A stretch of 64,000 nucleotides of DNA, taken from contig DATMRF010000114.1 of the NCBI GenBank assembly GCA_035566435.1, positions 23,384-87,383 on the forward strand, given 5' to 3'. The stretch is from DATMRF01 sp035566435 (GTDB taxonomy: Bacteria > Verrucomicrobiota > Verrucomicrobiia > Limisphaerales > UBA8199). The position numbers and the translations under genes were made by a program. Below are positions 56,809 to 64,000 of the stretch, one piece after another (position 1 is the first letter of the stretch; each line of letters opens with the position of its first letter). The notes below the pieces were generated by a model. It saw nothing but the letters and a program-made list of their open reading frames with translations, did no database searches and was not told the origin of the DNA.

Positions 56809-58350
56809 ATGCGCGCTAAATTCGTCAGCCTGTTGGAGCGTCAGAGCCTGGAGCGCAGCACGCGTTCGCTCGCTCGTACGCTGCCAGGCTCCGACCCTCC
56901 CTGCCACTGGTCACTGATTACTGATTACTGCTCACTGATTACTGATTACTGTTTGCCACTGACTCAGCACTATTCACTTGTTAAGTGCCTCCTGCTCGCA
57001 GTCATCCTGCCATTCCTGCCCGGCTGCAGCCTCTTGCGGGCGCCACACACTGTCGTCAACACAGTGGTTCCCAAAGGCCGCGGCTCGCAGCCCGACCCAT
57101 TGGAACTGCAAGCGAAAATCGATCGCTTTGCCGATAATTTTACTATCCTGACCGCCCAGGCGCTGGACGATTATGCCAGAAAGGCTGGAACAGAGCCCGC
57201 GCGGGTCGAAGCGCTTCAACTCGAACTGGTCTCCGCGTCGGCTGTGATCAGCATCGCCAGCGGTCCCAATCCCGGCGGCAACCTGATAGATCTGGTGTCG
57301 GTCGTCACGCTCGGGCGGATGGCCGTCGAAGACCGTTGGCTGAAGGCGACCAACCAACCGGCCTTTGAGGCGTGGCTCGCCGCCAGCCGGGAATTGGAAA
57401 CCAATGTGTGGCAGCTCGCCGCCAGCGAGTTGACACCGGCCTATGTCAAAGAACTCCACGAAACGATCGACCGGTGGGTGGTGCAGAATCCCCAGGCTCG
57501 CGGCGCCTTCTTTGCTCGGCCCCAGGAGCTGGCTCTTAGGGTGGCTCACAAGGATAAGGTCCAGACCGACGCGAACAGTGTCTTCAGCCTGGTGAACCTG
57601 GATCCGACGGCCGGGCTCGACCCCGCCGTGCGCGAGATCACCAAAACGCGACTGCTTGCGGAGCGCGCAATGTTCACCTTCCAACGCATGCCCTTCCTCC
57701 TGCGCCTTCAAACCGAGCTATTGGCTTACCGATTGACCGACCAACCCGACTTGCGGTTGGCGTTCAGCAACACGACGATCCTGGCCGACAGCGCCGATCG
57801 GATCAGCCGCGCAACCGAATCCGTCAGCCAGACCGCAGCTCAATTGCCCGAGCGCATTTCGGCCGAGAGAAAGGAGATCCTGAGCGCACTGGACCAGCAG
57901 GAAGGCAAACTGCGCGACCTCACCGCCCAGGTGGATCGCGCACTCCAGTCCGGCGAGAAAATGTCCACTGCGCTCAACACTTCGCTGGTCTCGTTCACGG
58001 CTCTGATGAAGCTGTTCGGCGTAGGGGAGCCCGCCACCAATGCGCCTCCAGGCACCAACTCCACCCCGTTCAACATTGGGGATTATGGTCAGGTTGCCGA
58101 CCGGGTCGGGACCATGGCGGAGAAAGTCAACGCCCTGGTCAACTCAGTCAACCAAAGCGTCCCGCAACTCGATCGCCTCAGCCAACAGACCACCGGCAAT
58201 GCTCAGAAAGTTGTGGACCGCGGCTTCCGGCTCGGCTTGGTGCTGGTAGCGGTGCTTCTGTCCGGCGCTGTGGTGGCGGGCCTGACTTACCGGTTTCTTG
58301 CCGAAAAGCTGAAACGACCTGCACGTTCGCCCTCATCTTCCACACAATGA
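56809..58350 (+). CDS. Lipoprotein with coiled coil and C-terminal membrane helix
   Basis: 513 residues from ATG 56809, but an in-frame TTG at 56953 gives a far better signal peptide (KCLLLAVILPFLPGC) and 465 residues. The region between the two starts is made of heptamer repeats. Mature part: a helical domain to about 330, a coiled-coil stretch (about 335-385, SADRISRATESVSQTAAQLP and following), a linker, and a membrane helix near the C-terminus (LGLVLVAVLLSGAVVAGLTY). The dual anchoring suggests a periplasm-spanning or membrane-organising protein; the family is unknown. Its stop overlaps the next ATG (ATGA). Confidence 0.72.
   Translation: MRAKFVSLLERQSLERSTRSLARTLPGSDPPCHWSLITDYCSLITDYCLPLTQHYSLVKCLLLAVILPFLPGCSLLRAPHTVVNTVVPKGRGSQPDPLELQAKIDRFADNFTILTAQALDDYARKAGTEPARVEALQLELVSASAVISIASGPNPGGNLIDLVSVVTLGRMAVEDRWLKATNQPAFEAWLAASRELETNVWQLAASELTPAYVKELHETIDRWVVQNPQARGAFFARPQELALRVAHKDKVQTDANSVFSLVNLDPTAGLDPAVREITKTRLLAERAMFTFQRMPFLLRLQTELLAYRLTDQPDLRLAFSNTTILADSADRISRATESVSQTAAQLPERISAERKEILSALDQQEGKLRDLTAQVDRALQSGEKMSTALNTSLVSFTALMKLFGVGEPATNAPPGTNSTPFNIGDYGQVADRVGTMAEKVNALVNSVNQSVPQLDRLSQQTTGNAQKVVDRGFRLGLVLVAVLLSGAVVAGLTYRFLAEKLKRPARSPSSSTQ
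56914..56951. repeat. Heptamer array at the 5' end of a lipoprotein gene
   Basis: Ctgatta twice, ctg, then ctca and ctgatta twice more. It lies between the two possible starts of the following protein and encodes the repeated LITDYC if translated. Confidence 0.8.
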
Positions 58351-59678
58351 AGCTGATGATATCGTATCAACACCACGGCCCGCGGATGGCCCAGTGGATA
58401 GTTCTGGCACTCTGGGGCGTAGCGCTCGCGGGCCGCTCCGACGTCCTGATCGGCACCAACGGCGAACGGTTCACCGGCAAGGTCGTCGCAGAAACACCAG
58501 ACTCCGTGATATTCGAGTCCGAGCTTGGCGGACGGCTAACGATACCCCGTGTGCGCATTAGCGAACTGCAGCGAACCGCGCCCGCACAGCCTCTTCCTGC
58601 ACTGCCAGAGGTCACCAACCGGGTATCGAGCGCGTCGGCGACCCTTACAAATGTCGCAGCCAGCAGCGATTTGATGTGGCGGCCGCCCGGGGTTGGCCGG
58701 GATGGTTTCGACTGGCTCCAGCTCAGGTCGGGCGAGTGGCTGAGGGGCCATCTTCATTACGTCCAGGAGCGGAAAGTTGACTTCGAGAGTGATGAGCTGA
58801 AGGACCTCTCTCTGAACTTGAAGGACGTTCGGCAGATTTACGCTGCGAAACCCCTGTTTACGAAATTCCAGGGCCGGGACCAGATCTACGGCACGGTGGT
58901 TGTCAGCAATGACGTCGTGCATGTTCTGGGGCCGGAACAGGTCAGCCTTCCCCGGGACCAACTCACTGGCATCACCCCGGGAGGAAAACGAGAAATCGAT
59001 TTCTGGTCCGCTAAAGCCAACATTGGAGTGACTCTGCAGGCCGGCAACACCAAGCAGGCCTCCGAGAGTGCCAGTGCGCAACTGGCGCGGCGCACGCCCG
59101 CCACCGTCATTCAGCTTAATTACCTGGGAAACTTCAGCGAGGTTCGTGGCACCCAAAATGCCAACAACCATCGCCTTAACGGGAGTTACGACATCCGTCT
59201 CAGCCAGGATTGGTTCGCCCGGCCTCTGCAATTTGAATGGTATCGCGACCAATTGGCTAACATCTCGCAACGGGTGACCCCCGGCTTGGGCATCGGTTAC
59301 TACATCTTCGACCGCCAGGGGCTGGAATGGGACGTTTCGGGCGGCCCCAGCTACCAATACACGAAGTTTGAGACCGTCGAGCAGGGCCAGGCTGACAGCA
59401 CTGGAACTGCAGCGGGCGTGGTTCAATCAACCTTTAAGGCGGACATTACGGATCGGCTCAAATTCATACAGACCTTCGGAGCCACGCTGACGGGCCAGGA
59501 AGCCGGCTTATACACTCATCATGCGGTGTCCACACTCGAGTTCGAAATCAAACGGCACCTCGACCTCAACGTCTCGTTTGTCTGGGACTACCTTCAGGAT
59601 CCCAAAACCGAATCCAGCGGGGTTGTGCCACAACATAGCGATTACCGCCTGATTGTGGGCGCAGGGGTGAAGTTCTGA
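58347..59678 (+). CDS. DUF481 outer-membrane protein
   Basis: 443 residues. The first 35 residues hold a signal peptide (MAQWIVLALWGVALAG). A small beta domain follows (VLIGTNGERFTGKVVAETPD), then a second similar one (LQLRSGEWLRGHLHYVQE), and from about 215 a DUF481 (YdiY-like) barrel: GVTLQAGNTKQASESASAQL, GSYDIRLSQDWF, GIGYYIFDRQGLEWDVSGGP, and a terminal VGAGVKF. DUF481 proteins are salt- or acid-induced outer-membrane barrels of unknown role. It closes the run of eight envelope genes. Confidence 0.88.
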   Translation: MKLMISYQHHGPRMAQWIVLALWGVALAGRSDVLIGTNGERFTGKVVAETPDSVIFESELGGRLTIPRVRISELQRTAPAQPLPALPEVTNRVSSASATLTNVAASSDLMWRPPGVGRDGFDWLQLRSGEWLRGHLHYVQERKVDFESDELKDLSLNLKDVRQIYAAKPLFTKFQGRDQIYGTVVVSNDVVHVLGPEQVSLPRDQLTGITPGGKREIDFWSAKANIGVTLQAGNTKQASESASAQLARRTPATVIQLNYLGNFSEVRGTQNANNHRLNGSYDIRLSQDWFARPLQFEWYRDQLANISQRVTPGLGIGYYIFDRQGLEWDVSGGPSYQYTKFETVEQGQADSTGTAAGVVQSTFKADITDRLKFIQTFGATLTGQEAGLYTHHAVSTLEFEIKRHLDLNVSFVWDYLQDPKTESSGVVPQHSDYRLIVGAGVKF

Positions 59679-59704
59679 GTGGCCCCAGCCGCATCGCGAA
59701 CCAT

Positions 59705-60100
59705 GTGTCTAATCGTTCTGCAAATACTGCTGTGAACCGCGATTATTTGCCCCCTCTGCTAAGAGGTATCGGGACCTCTGTGATTCTGATTGGAACAGTT
59801 GTGGCATTGGTGGCGGCGCGACGTGATGTTGATCGCCACAGGTCCAGAGAGCAGGCGTCACCTTTAGCGTCTGCCTTTGGCATCGGCTCCCAACCAACTT
59901 TGGCCCTGCTAGCCAAAGAGTTACAAGAGCTGAGGACCGAGGTGCATGATGATAATGTTATAGAAGAGGTGATCGAGAGTCGCTGGTTCGAGTGGCTGGG
60001 CCTTATTGGAGCTGGACTCGTTTCGGGCTCATTCTATGTCGAGTCACTCATACGCCGATCCAAAAGCTTGTCCGATAAAAACCGACCTGCAAAGGGCTGA
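59705..60100 (+). CDS. Small two-helix membrane protein
   Basis: 131 residues from GTG 59705. Two hydrophobic segments (GTSVILIGTVVALVAA at about 22-38 and WLGLIGAGLVSGSFYVESLI at about 97-115) flank a soluble Glu-rich stretch (LAKELQELRTEVHDDNVIEE). No family recognised. It starts 26 bp after the DUF481 stop and may be cotranscribed. Codon use is less GC-biased than its neighbours, so coding status is probable rather than sure. Confidence 0.55.
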   Translation: MSNRSANTAVNRDYLPPLLRGIGTSVILIGTVVALVAARRDVDRHRSREQASPLASAFGIGSQPTLALLAKELQELRTEVHDDNVIEEVIESRWFEWLGLIGAGLVSGSFYVESLIRRSKSLSDKNRPAKG

Positions 60101-60134
60101 CTGAAAGATCTTGGTGAAATGCCGATGCCTCGGC

Positions 60135-60770
60135 TCACTTCTTCTTCATGATTTTTGGCTGCTCGGGAGTCATCTCAAGTGCACGTTGGCCAACGGCCGT
60201 GGGCGCTAACGTTTGCTCCAATCCTTGCAAACCCGTATCGAGACTTTGGCCCACGTTCAGCATTTTGGGCAACGGTGCGAGACAAAGTTTCCCCCAGTCG
60301 TGCTGCGGAGCGGGACGGCGGATCTGCGAGGAATCGACCAGGCTCGATACCGTGACTAGAATCTGGGCTCCGGCCCCTCCGCCCAGGCGGTTGCGCCAGT
60401 GTTCTTCGCCCCAGGCTTGAAGTGTCCCGTTGGTGTTGAATGTCAGTAACCATGCCTGGTGCTCAAGCCGGGCTCTCGCTGCTACGAACTTGATGAATCG
60501 CAACACCGGGGCTTCAAAGCTAAAGCCGATTTGGTTTTCTTCGATTCCATTGTACTCGTAAAGCATCGTGAAGCCGCCGGCAGCCGCCGAGATTCTCGTG
60601 GGTGGACCGGCGGCCTTGAGAACATCCCCTAGTGTGCTCTGACCCACCGTCAGCCTTGCCGGCTTGGCTGGAAGCCGGCGCCCGAGTTCACTGGTCAGAT
60701 GGGAACAACCCGTCAACAATAGAAGACTGAGAAGGACGAAGATTTGCTCACTTGCGGGGAATTTTCTCAT
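60135..60770 (-). CDS. SmpA/BamE-like lipoprotein
   Basis: 211 residues from ATG 60770, where the signal peptide begins (IFVLLSLLLLTGC, lipobox Cys). LTVGQSTLGDVLKAAGPPTR followed by GFTMLYEYNGIEENQIGFSF is the SmpA/OmlA (BamE-like) pattern: a G-x-S/T-x-x-D-V helix, then a beta strand with aromatic residues. The C-terminal half is unrelated to known families. Its 5' end overlaps the 3' end of the next gene upstream by 23 bp, so the two are coupled. Confidence 0.72.
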   Translation of the reverse strand: MRKFPASEQIFVLLSLLLLTGCSHLTSELGRRLPAKPARLTVGQSTLGDVLKAAGPPTRISAAAGGFTMLYEYNGIEENQIGFSFEAPVLRFIKFVAARARLEHQAWLLTFNTNGTLQAWGEEHWRNRLGGGAGAQILVTVSSLVDSSQIRRPAPQHDWGKLCLAPLPKMLNVGQSLDTGLQGLEQTLAPTAVGQRALEMTPEQPKIMKKK

Positions 60771-61137
60771 CACTGGTTGCAAAATCAGTAAGATGGCCTT
60801 GTTGGTCAAAGAAGAAGATTGCCCGGTCGTACGTGATCTTTTCGCGGGTTTGGTTGTAAAGGATAAGGACAACGCTCCGCACCTGTTTTTGCTCCTGCAA
60901 ATAATAAAAGACCGTCTGGTTTCCTAGATTGATGACTTGGGAAGGTGGACCGAGCGCCGAGAGGACCTCGTGCTGCGTGGTTTGGCCCTGCTTGAAAGTG
61001 GGCGCTGTTTCCGCCCGCCATGTGTTTTCCACGCCCTGACGCGAGTTCTTTGAAACACATCCGGAATCGAACAACGCGAGCAGCAGCAGAAAGCCGACCG
61101 TTGGCAAAGGACTACAGAAGTTAGCCATGGGCCTCAT
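60748..61137 (-). CDS. SmpA/BamE-like lipoprotein
   Basis: 129 residues from ATG 61137; ATG 61128 is also good. Signal peptide: VGFLLLLALFDSGC. FKQGQTTQHEVLSALGPPSQ and VFYYLQEQKQVRSVVLILYN fit the SmpA/OmlA fold, and the arrangement parallels the next gene. They look like diverged tandem paralogues. BamE itself helps assemble outer-membrane barrels; copies such as these may do something else. Just upstream begins the MITE-like repeat region. Confidence 0.72.
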   Translation of the reverse strand: MRPMANFCSPLPTVGFLLLLALFDSGCVSKNSRQGVENTWRAETAPTFKQGQTTQHEVLSALGPPSQVINLGNQTVFYYLQEQKQVRSVVLILYNQTREKITYDRAIFFFDQQGHLTDFATSDEKIPRK

Positions 61138-61149
61138 ACTACTTAATCC

Positions 61150-61541
61150 GCGGCTTCGTTAGCAAATCCAACGATCATAGCCCTGTCCGTGCGGGTGTGG
61201 GACAAATTTCTTCTTGACCGGATTGCGGCATGCACCGCGCAGCGGTGCAACGACGGTAGCCGTGGACTTCAGTCCACTTAATCAGTCGCTTCGTTAGCAA
61301 ATGCAACGATCATAGTCCTGTCCATGTGGGTGTGGGACAAATTTCTTCTTAACCGGATTGCGGCATGCACCGCGCAGCGGCGCAACGACGGTAGCCGTGG
61401 ACTTCAGTCCACGGAGGGATGCGCCGATTGACCTTCGCGTCGCGTCGCGACGCCTGAAGCTCCGGGTGCAGGGAAGGTGTTGGCCGTCGCTACGCGATGG
61501 ACCGACGCGCACCTCTCTCTAGAATTCTGTCTCACACCCTG
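61150..61541. repeat. MITE-like element: one partial and one full copy
   Basis: A partial unit (61150-61281) runs directly into a full one (61282-61541). The full unit starts with GGGTGTGGGACAAATTTC near 61328 and ends with GAATTCTGTCTCACACCC near 61539, which are imperfect inverted ends (14 of 18 match). Inside is the palindrome CCGTGGACTTCAGTCCACGG. No transposase frame is present. Confidence 0.8.
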
Positions 61542-61619
61542 TCCGTGCCGCGGTCGTGGAAAACTTGACGTGGCCCATCGGCTCCGACATGGTAGCCAGC
61601 GGCGCGCAAACTAAACGCT

Positions 61620-62579
61620 ATGAAATTGGGCCGCTGGTTCTACCGAATCCTTGATTGTCGAAATCAAAAGCCTTTGCTGTGGTTTCGCCATGCTTCGTTT
61701 TCCGCGACTGCAACAGTAGGAAAACTGTGGCAGTTGTGCCCCATCGCTTGGACCTGTACTATTGCGGTGCTTTTCTTCTCGGCTGGCCTGCCCCATGCCG
61801 CCGCGCAGGATGCGCAGGCTTCACCGTGGGAGAAAGGGGCGATCCAGATCGGCGGCTTCGTCACCACGTTCGCGAGCGAGTTAACCTTTGGAGCCGGCGG
61901 CGTAGGGAACGCGAAGATTGACGGCGAGGATCGCCTCGGCCTGGACTCGCAACTGACCGTGTTCCGGGTTGACGCCATGTTCAGACCGGGGCAGAGCCGG
62001 AGGAACCAGGTGGATGTTGGGTACGCGGGCTATGATCGGAAGGGGGACATCTCGCTCTCCCAGGCGCTCACCATCGATGGAGTGACCTACCCGGTCGGGG
62101 CCCAGGTTAAAACGGTGTTCAATTTCGACCTCATCCGCGCCACCTATTCGTATGCCTTCCTGCAAAACAACCGAGCCCGCGTCGCGCTCGGGCTGAGTGC
62201 TTATGGGATTCCGTTGCGCTATAATTTGACGGTCAACAGCCATGGCGGCTCTTCTGTGGTCAACGGGGCCGACGCGGTCGTACCCTTTCCAACCCTTGCG
62301 CTGCGGAGTGAATTTCTGTTGTTACCCAAGCTTTTCCTGAAGGCCTCGGCGGATGGCATGTACCTCGCGATCAGCGATTTTGAAGGTTCGCTGGTGGACG
62401 CCAACGTAGGCCTGGAGTACCGCTTGTGGAAACATTTCGGCGTTGGGCTCGGGTACAATTTCACCGCCGCGCATGTCGAGGGAAAAGGCACTAATTCCCA
62501 ATATCCGGCGGTGAACTTCGTGGGCGCGGTGGACGTGCGCTTTAGCGGTCTGTTGTTCTACGGGAAGCTATCCTTCTAG
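61620..62579 (+). CDS. Outer-membrane beta-barrel protein
   Basis: 319 residues. The signal region is long; the cleavable part is likely WTCTIAVLFFSAGLPHAAAQ (ending near residue 62). The mature protein begins WEKGAIQIGGFVTTFASELT, then has repeated amphipathic strands (VDVGYAGYDRKGDISLSQAL, FNFDLIRATYSYAFLQNN, VGLEYRLWKHFGVGLGYNF) and ends in LLFYGKLSF, the expected terminal Phe. It resembles OmpW/OmpA-like small barrels but I cannot fix the family. It is isolated and bracketed on both sides by copies of the same MITE-like repeat. Confidence 0.78.
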   Translation: MKLGRWFYRILDCRNQKPLLWFRHASFSATATVGKLWQLCPIAWTCTIAVLFFSAGLPHAAAQDAQASPWEKGAIQIGGFVTTFASELTFGAGGVGNAKIDGEDRLGLDSQLTVFRVDAMFRPGQSRRNQVDVGYAGYDRKGDISLSQALTIDGVTYPVGAQVKTVFNFDLIRATYSYAFLQNNRARVALGLSAYGIPLRYNLTVNSHGGSSVVNGADAVVPFPTLALRSEFLLLPKLFLKASADGMYLAISDFEGSLVDANVGLEYRLWKHFGVGLGYNFTAAHVEGKGTNSQYPAVNFVGAVDVRFSGLLFYGKLSF

Positions 62580-62616
62580 AAAACAGAGGGCGATCGTCCC
62601 CGCGAGCCCCAGACGG

Positions 62617-63150
62617 GCGGGGTGTGGGACAAATTTCTTCTTAACCGGATTGCGGCACGCACCGCGCAGCGGTGCAACGACGGTAGCCGTGGACTTCAGT
62701 CCACTTAATGAGTCGCTTCGTTAGCAAATCCAACGATCATAGCCCTGCCCGTGCGGGTGTGGGACAAATTTCTTCTTAACCGCATTGCGGCACGCACCGC
62801 GTAGCGGTGCAACGACGGTAGCCGTGGACTTCAGTCCACTTAATGAGTCGCTTCGTTAGCAAATCCAACGATCATAGCCCTGTCCGTGCGGGTGTGGGAC
62901 AAATTTCTTCTTAACCGGATTGCGGCATGCACCGCGCAGCGGTGCAACAACGGTAGCCGTGGACTTCAGTCCACGGAGGGATGCGCCGATTGACCTTCGC
63001 GTCGCGTCGCGACGCCTGAAGCTCCGGGTGCAGGGAAGGTGTTGGCCGTCGCTACGCGATGGACCGGCGCGCACCTCTCCTAGCCGACGAGATACAAAAT
63101 CCCCTCAATCCCAAGAGAATCCATTATGGAGGAGGAATTCTGTCTCACAC
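62617..63150. repeat. MITE-like element: three further copies in tandem
   Basis: Two partial units (62617-62708 and 62709-62843) and one full unit (62844-63150) have the same order as at 61150-61541. In the last copy about 50 bp (from about 63081) are inserted just before the GAATTCTGTCTCACACCC end. Neighbouring units differ by only a few substitutions. Confidence 0.85.
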
Positions 63151-63223
63151 CCAACGGGGGGATGGGTCGAACCGGAGATCGGTTCGGCTCCGGAACGGCG
63201 CCACCTCATACGCTTTCGTAGCT

Positions 63224-63290
63224 GCTACGCTTTTGCACCTGCTACACTTTTGCACCTGCTACACTTTTGCTTCTGCACTTTTGCTCTTCG
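63224..63290. repeat. 17-bp tandem repeat
   Basis: Units gctacgcttttgcacct, gctacacttttgcacct and gctacacttttgcttct, then a partial unit. Similar words recur at 63320-63350. There is no gene on either strand. Confidence 0.8.
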
Positions 63291-63382
63291 CAAACCGTCG
63301 GCAATTAACGACTTGCGCAATTTGCTACGTTTTTGGCTACGCTTTTGCATTCCCGGCACCCGCGTCCGAAAAAAGAAATTCC

Positions 63383-63760
63383 TAACGGATAACGGATAAC
63401 GGATAACGGATCGCACCAACGATCCGTCAGAAAAGGAAAAATTCCGCCGACCCACCCTAACGGATAACGGATCGCACCGGCGCGCCCTCCAGGAAAAGAA
63501 CACCTTGCCCGCCAACCGCTTGCGCCAACCTGACGGATAAACCTAACGGATAACGGATAACGGATCGCACCAACGATCCGTCAGAAAAAGAAATATTGCG
63601 CCGACCCACCCTAACGGATAACGGATAACGGATAACGGATCGCACCAACGATCCGTCAGAAAAAGAAAAATCCCGCCGACCCACCCTAACGGATAACGGA
63701 TAACGGATAACGGATAACGGATCGCGCCAACGTACCGTCAGAAAAAGAAATATTTTGTCA
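63383..63760. repeat. Compound array: TAACGGA heptamers plus hairpin, five units
   Basis: Five units of roughly 70-85 bp. Each starts with a run of TAACGGA (4, 2, 3, 4 and 5 copies in order). In four units this is followed by ACGGATCG, a 6-nt spacer and CGATCCGT (a hairpin; one arm is altered in the last unit), then a cagaaaaagaaa tract and cgccgaccca. The second unit has a divergent middle. No protein coding is supported here. Confidence 0.88.
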
Positions 63761-63790
63761 GCTTTCCAAAATTGACACAATCGTTCTTCT

Positions 63791-63920
63791 CAACTTCGAC
63801 CAACCGCGGCCAACCGCGGCCAACCGCGACTAACCGCGACTTAAATTCCCCCAGCGACCCTGTCGGCGGCCAGGCCGACCAATCCCGCGTAGTCCTGACC
63901 AATCCCGACCAATCCGCAGT
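63791..63920. repeat. Two decamer arrays
   Basis: caacttcgac, caaccgcggc (twice), caaccgcgac and taaccgcgac occupy 63791-63840. caggccgacc, aatcccgcgt, agtcctgacc, aatcccgacc and aatccgcagt occupy 63871-63920. Both keep an exact 10-bp phase. The rest of the window to 64000 shows no gene. Confidence 0.8.
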
Positions 63921-64000
63921 TGGATAATCTTTTTCCCAGGCCCGAGTTCAAAGTTCAGCCCACTCCGATATCAGCTAATAACACTTTATATCAGTTACTA

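Noticed and set aside
62920..63399. 159-codon plus-strand frame
   Set aside because: It runs through a MITE-like copy and the 17-bp tandem repeat; no independent coding evidence.
63383..63760. CRISPR-like array
   Set aside because: The repeated parts include nearly the whole unit; there are no unique spacers of constant length and no cas genes. It is a compound tandem repeat.
63225..63780. Minus-strand frames encoding repeated peptides (DPLSVIRYPLSV type)
   Set aside because: They are translations of the TAACGGA array; the periodicity is in DNA, with 7-bp units cycling through all three frames.

Overview
The window looks like chromosomal DNA of a free-living, GC-rich Gram-negative bacterium of the Verrucomicrobiota, most likely near Pedosphaera/Limisphaerales. 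This placement is an inference. It rests on very large secreted beta-sandwich proteins, fibronectin-III proteins, sulfatases with a formylglycine-generating enzyme, many lipoproteins and outer-membrane barrels, PPDK, and an unusual load of palindromic and short tandem repeats. No phage genes, transposase, CRISPR array, rRNA or tRNA was found.

Layout. 0-4 kb: a gene-poor start, a decayed copy of a membrane glycosyltransferase/TPR gene, and a minus-strand SGNH-hydrolase/TPR membrane protein. 4-10.2 kb: one giant secreted protein built from four PA14-like repeats, with a PA domain inserted in the last. 10.6-14.9 kb: a one-module NRPS with Pls (epsilon-poly-lysine synthetase) architecture. 15.2-18 kb: pyruvate phosphate dikinase. 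18.8-24 kb: the intact glycosyltransferase/TPR protein and a beta-propeller histidine kinase. 24.2-26.3 kb: rpsJ-rplC-rplD-rplW, cut short by a convergent gene. 26.3-27.8 kb: a Tat-exported sugar isomerase-like protein and a small FnIII protein.

28-31.5 kb holds three enzymes that together match the bacterial ceramide pathway: a GNAT-like acyltransferase (bCerS-like), an SDR reductase (CerR-like) and an alpha-oxoamine synthase (Spt-like). A NarL-type two-component pair follows (31.6-34 kb), then secreted proteins (34-37.5 kb). 38-51.8 kb is a co-directional island with two outer-membrane barrels, two sulfatases, their FGE activator, a PpiC-type isomerase, a HupE/UreJ membrane protein, a DUF3604 protein plus the stump of a second, and a carbonic anhydrase made as a lipoprotein. 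52-59.7 kb is a tight run of eight envelope genes, mostly lipoproteins, including a patatin. 60-61.1 kb has two SmpA/BamE-like lipoproteins. 61.1-64 kb is dominated by repeats around one outer-membrane barrel gene.

The most unusual signal is the repeat content. Several unrelated palindromic elements (about 75-220 bp) lie between genes and also inside reading frames without breaking them, recalling Rickettsia palindromic elements. Arrays with exact 7-bp or 10-bp periods but different sequences occur at about ten places. A roughly 225-bp MITE-like element is present in five full or partial copies around 61-63 kb.
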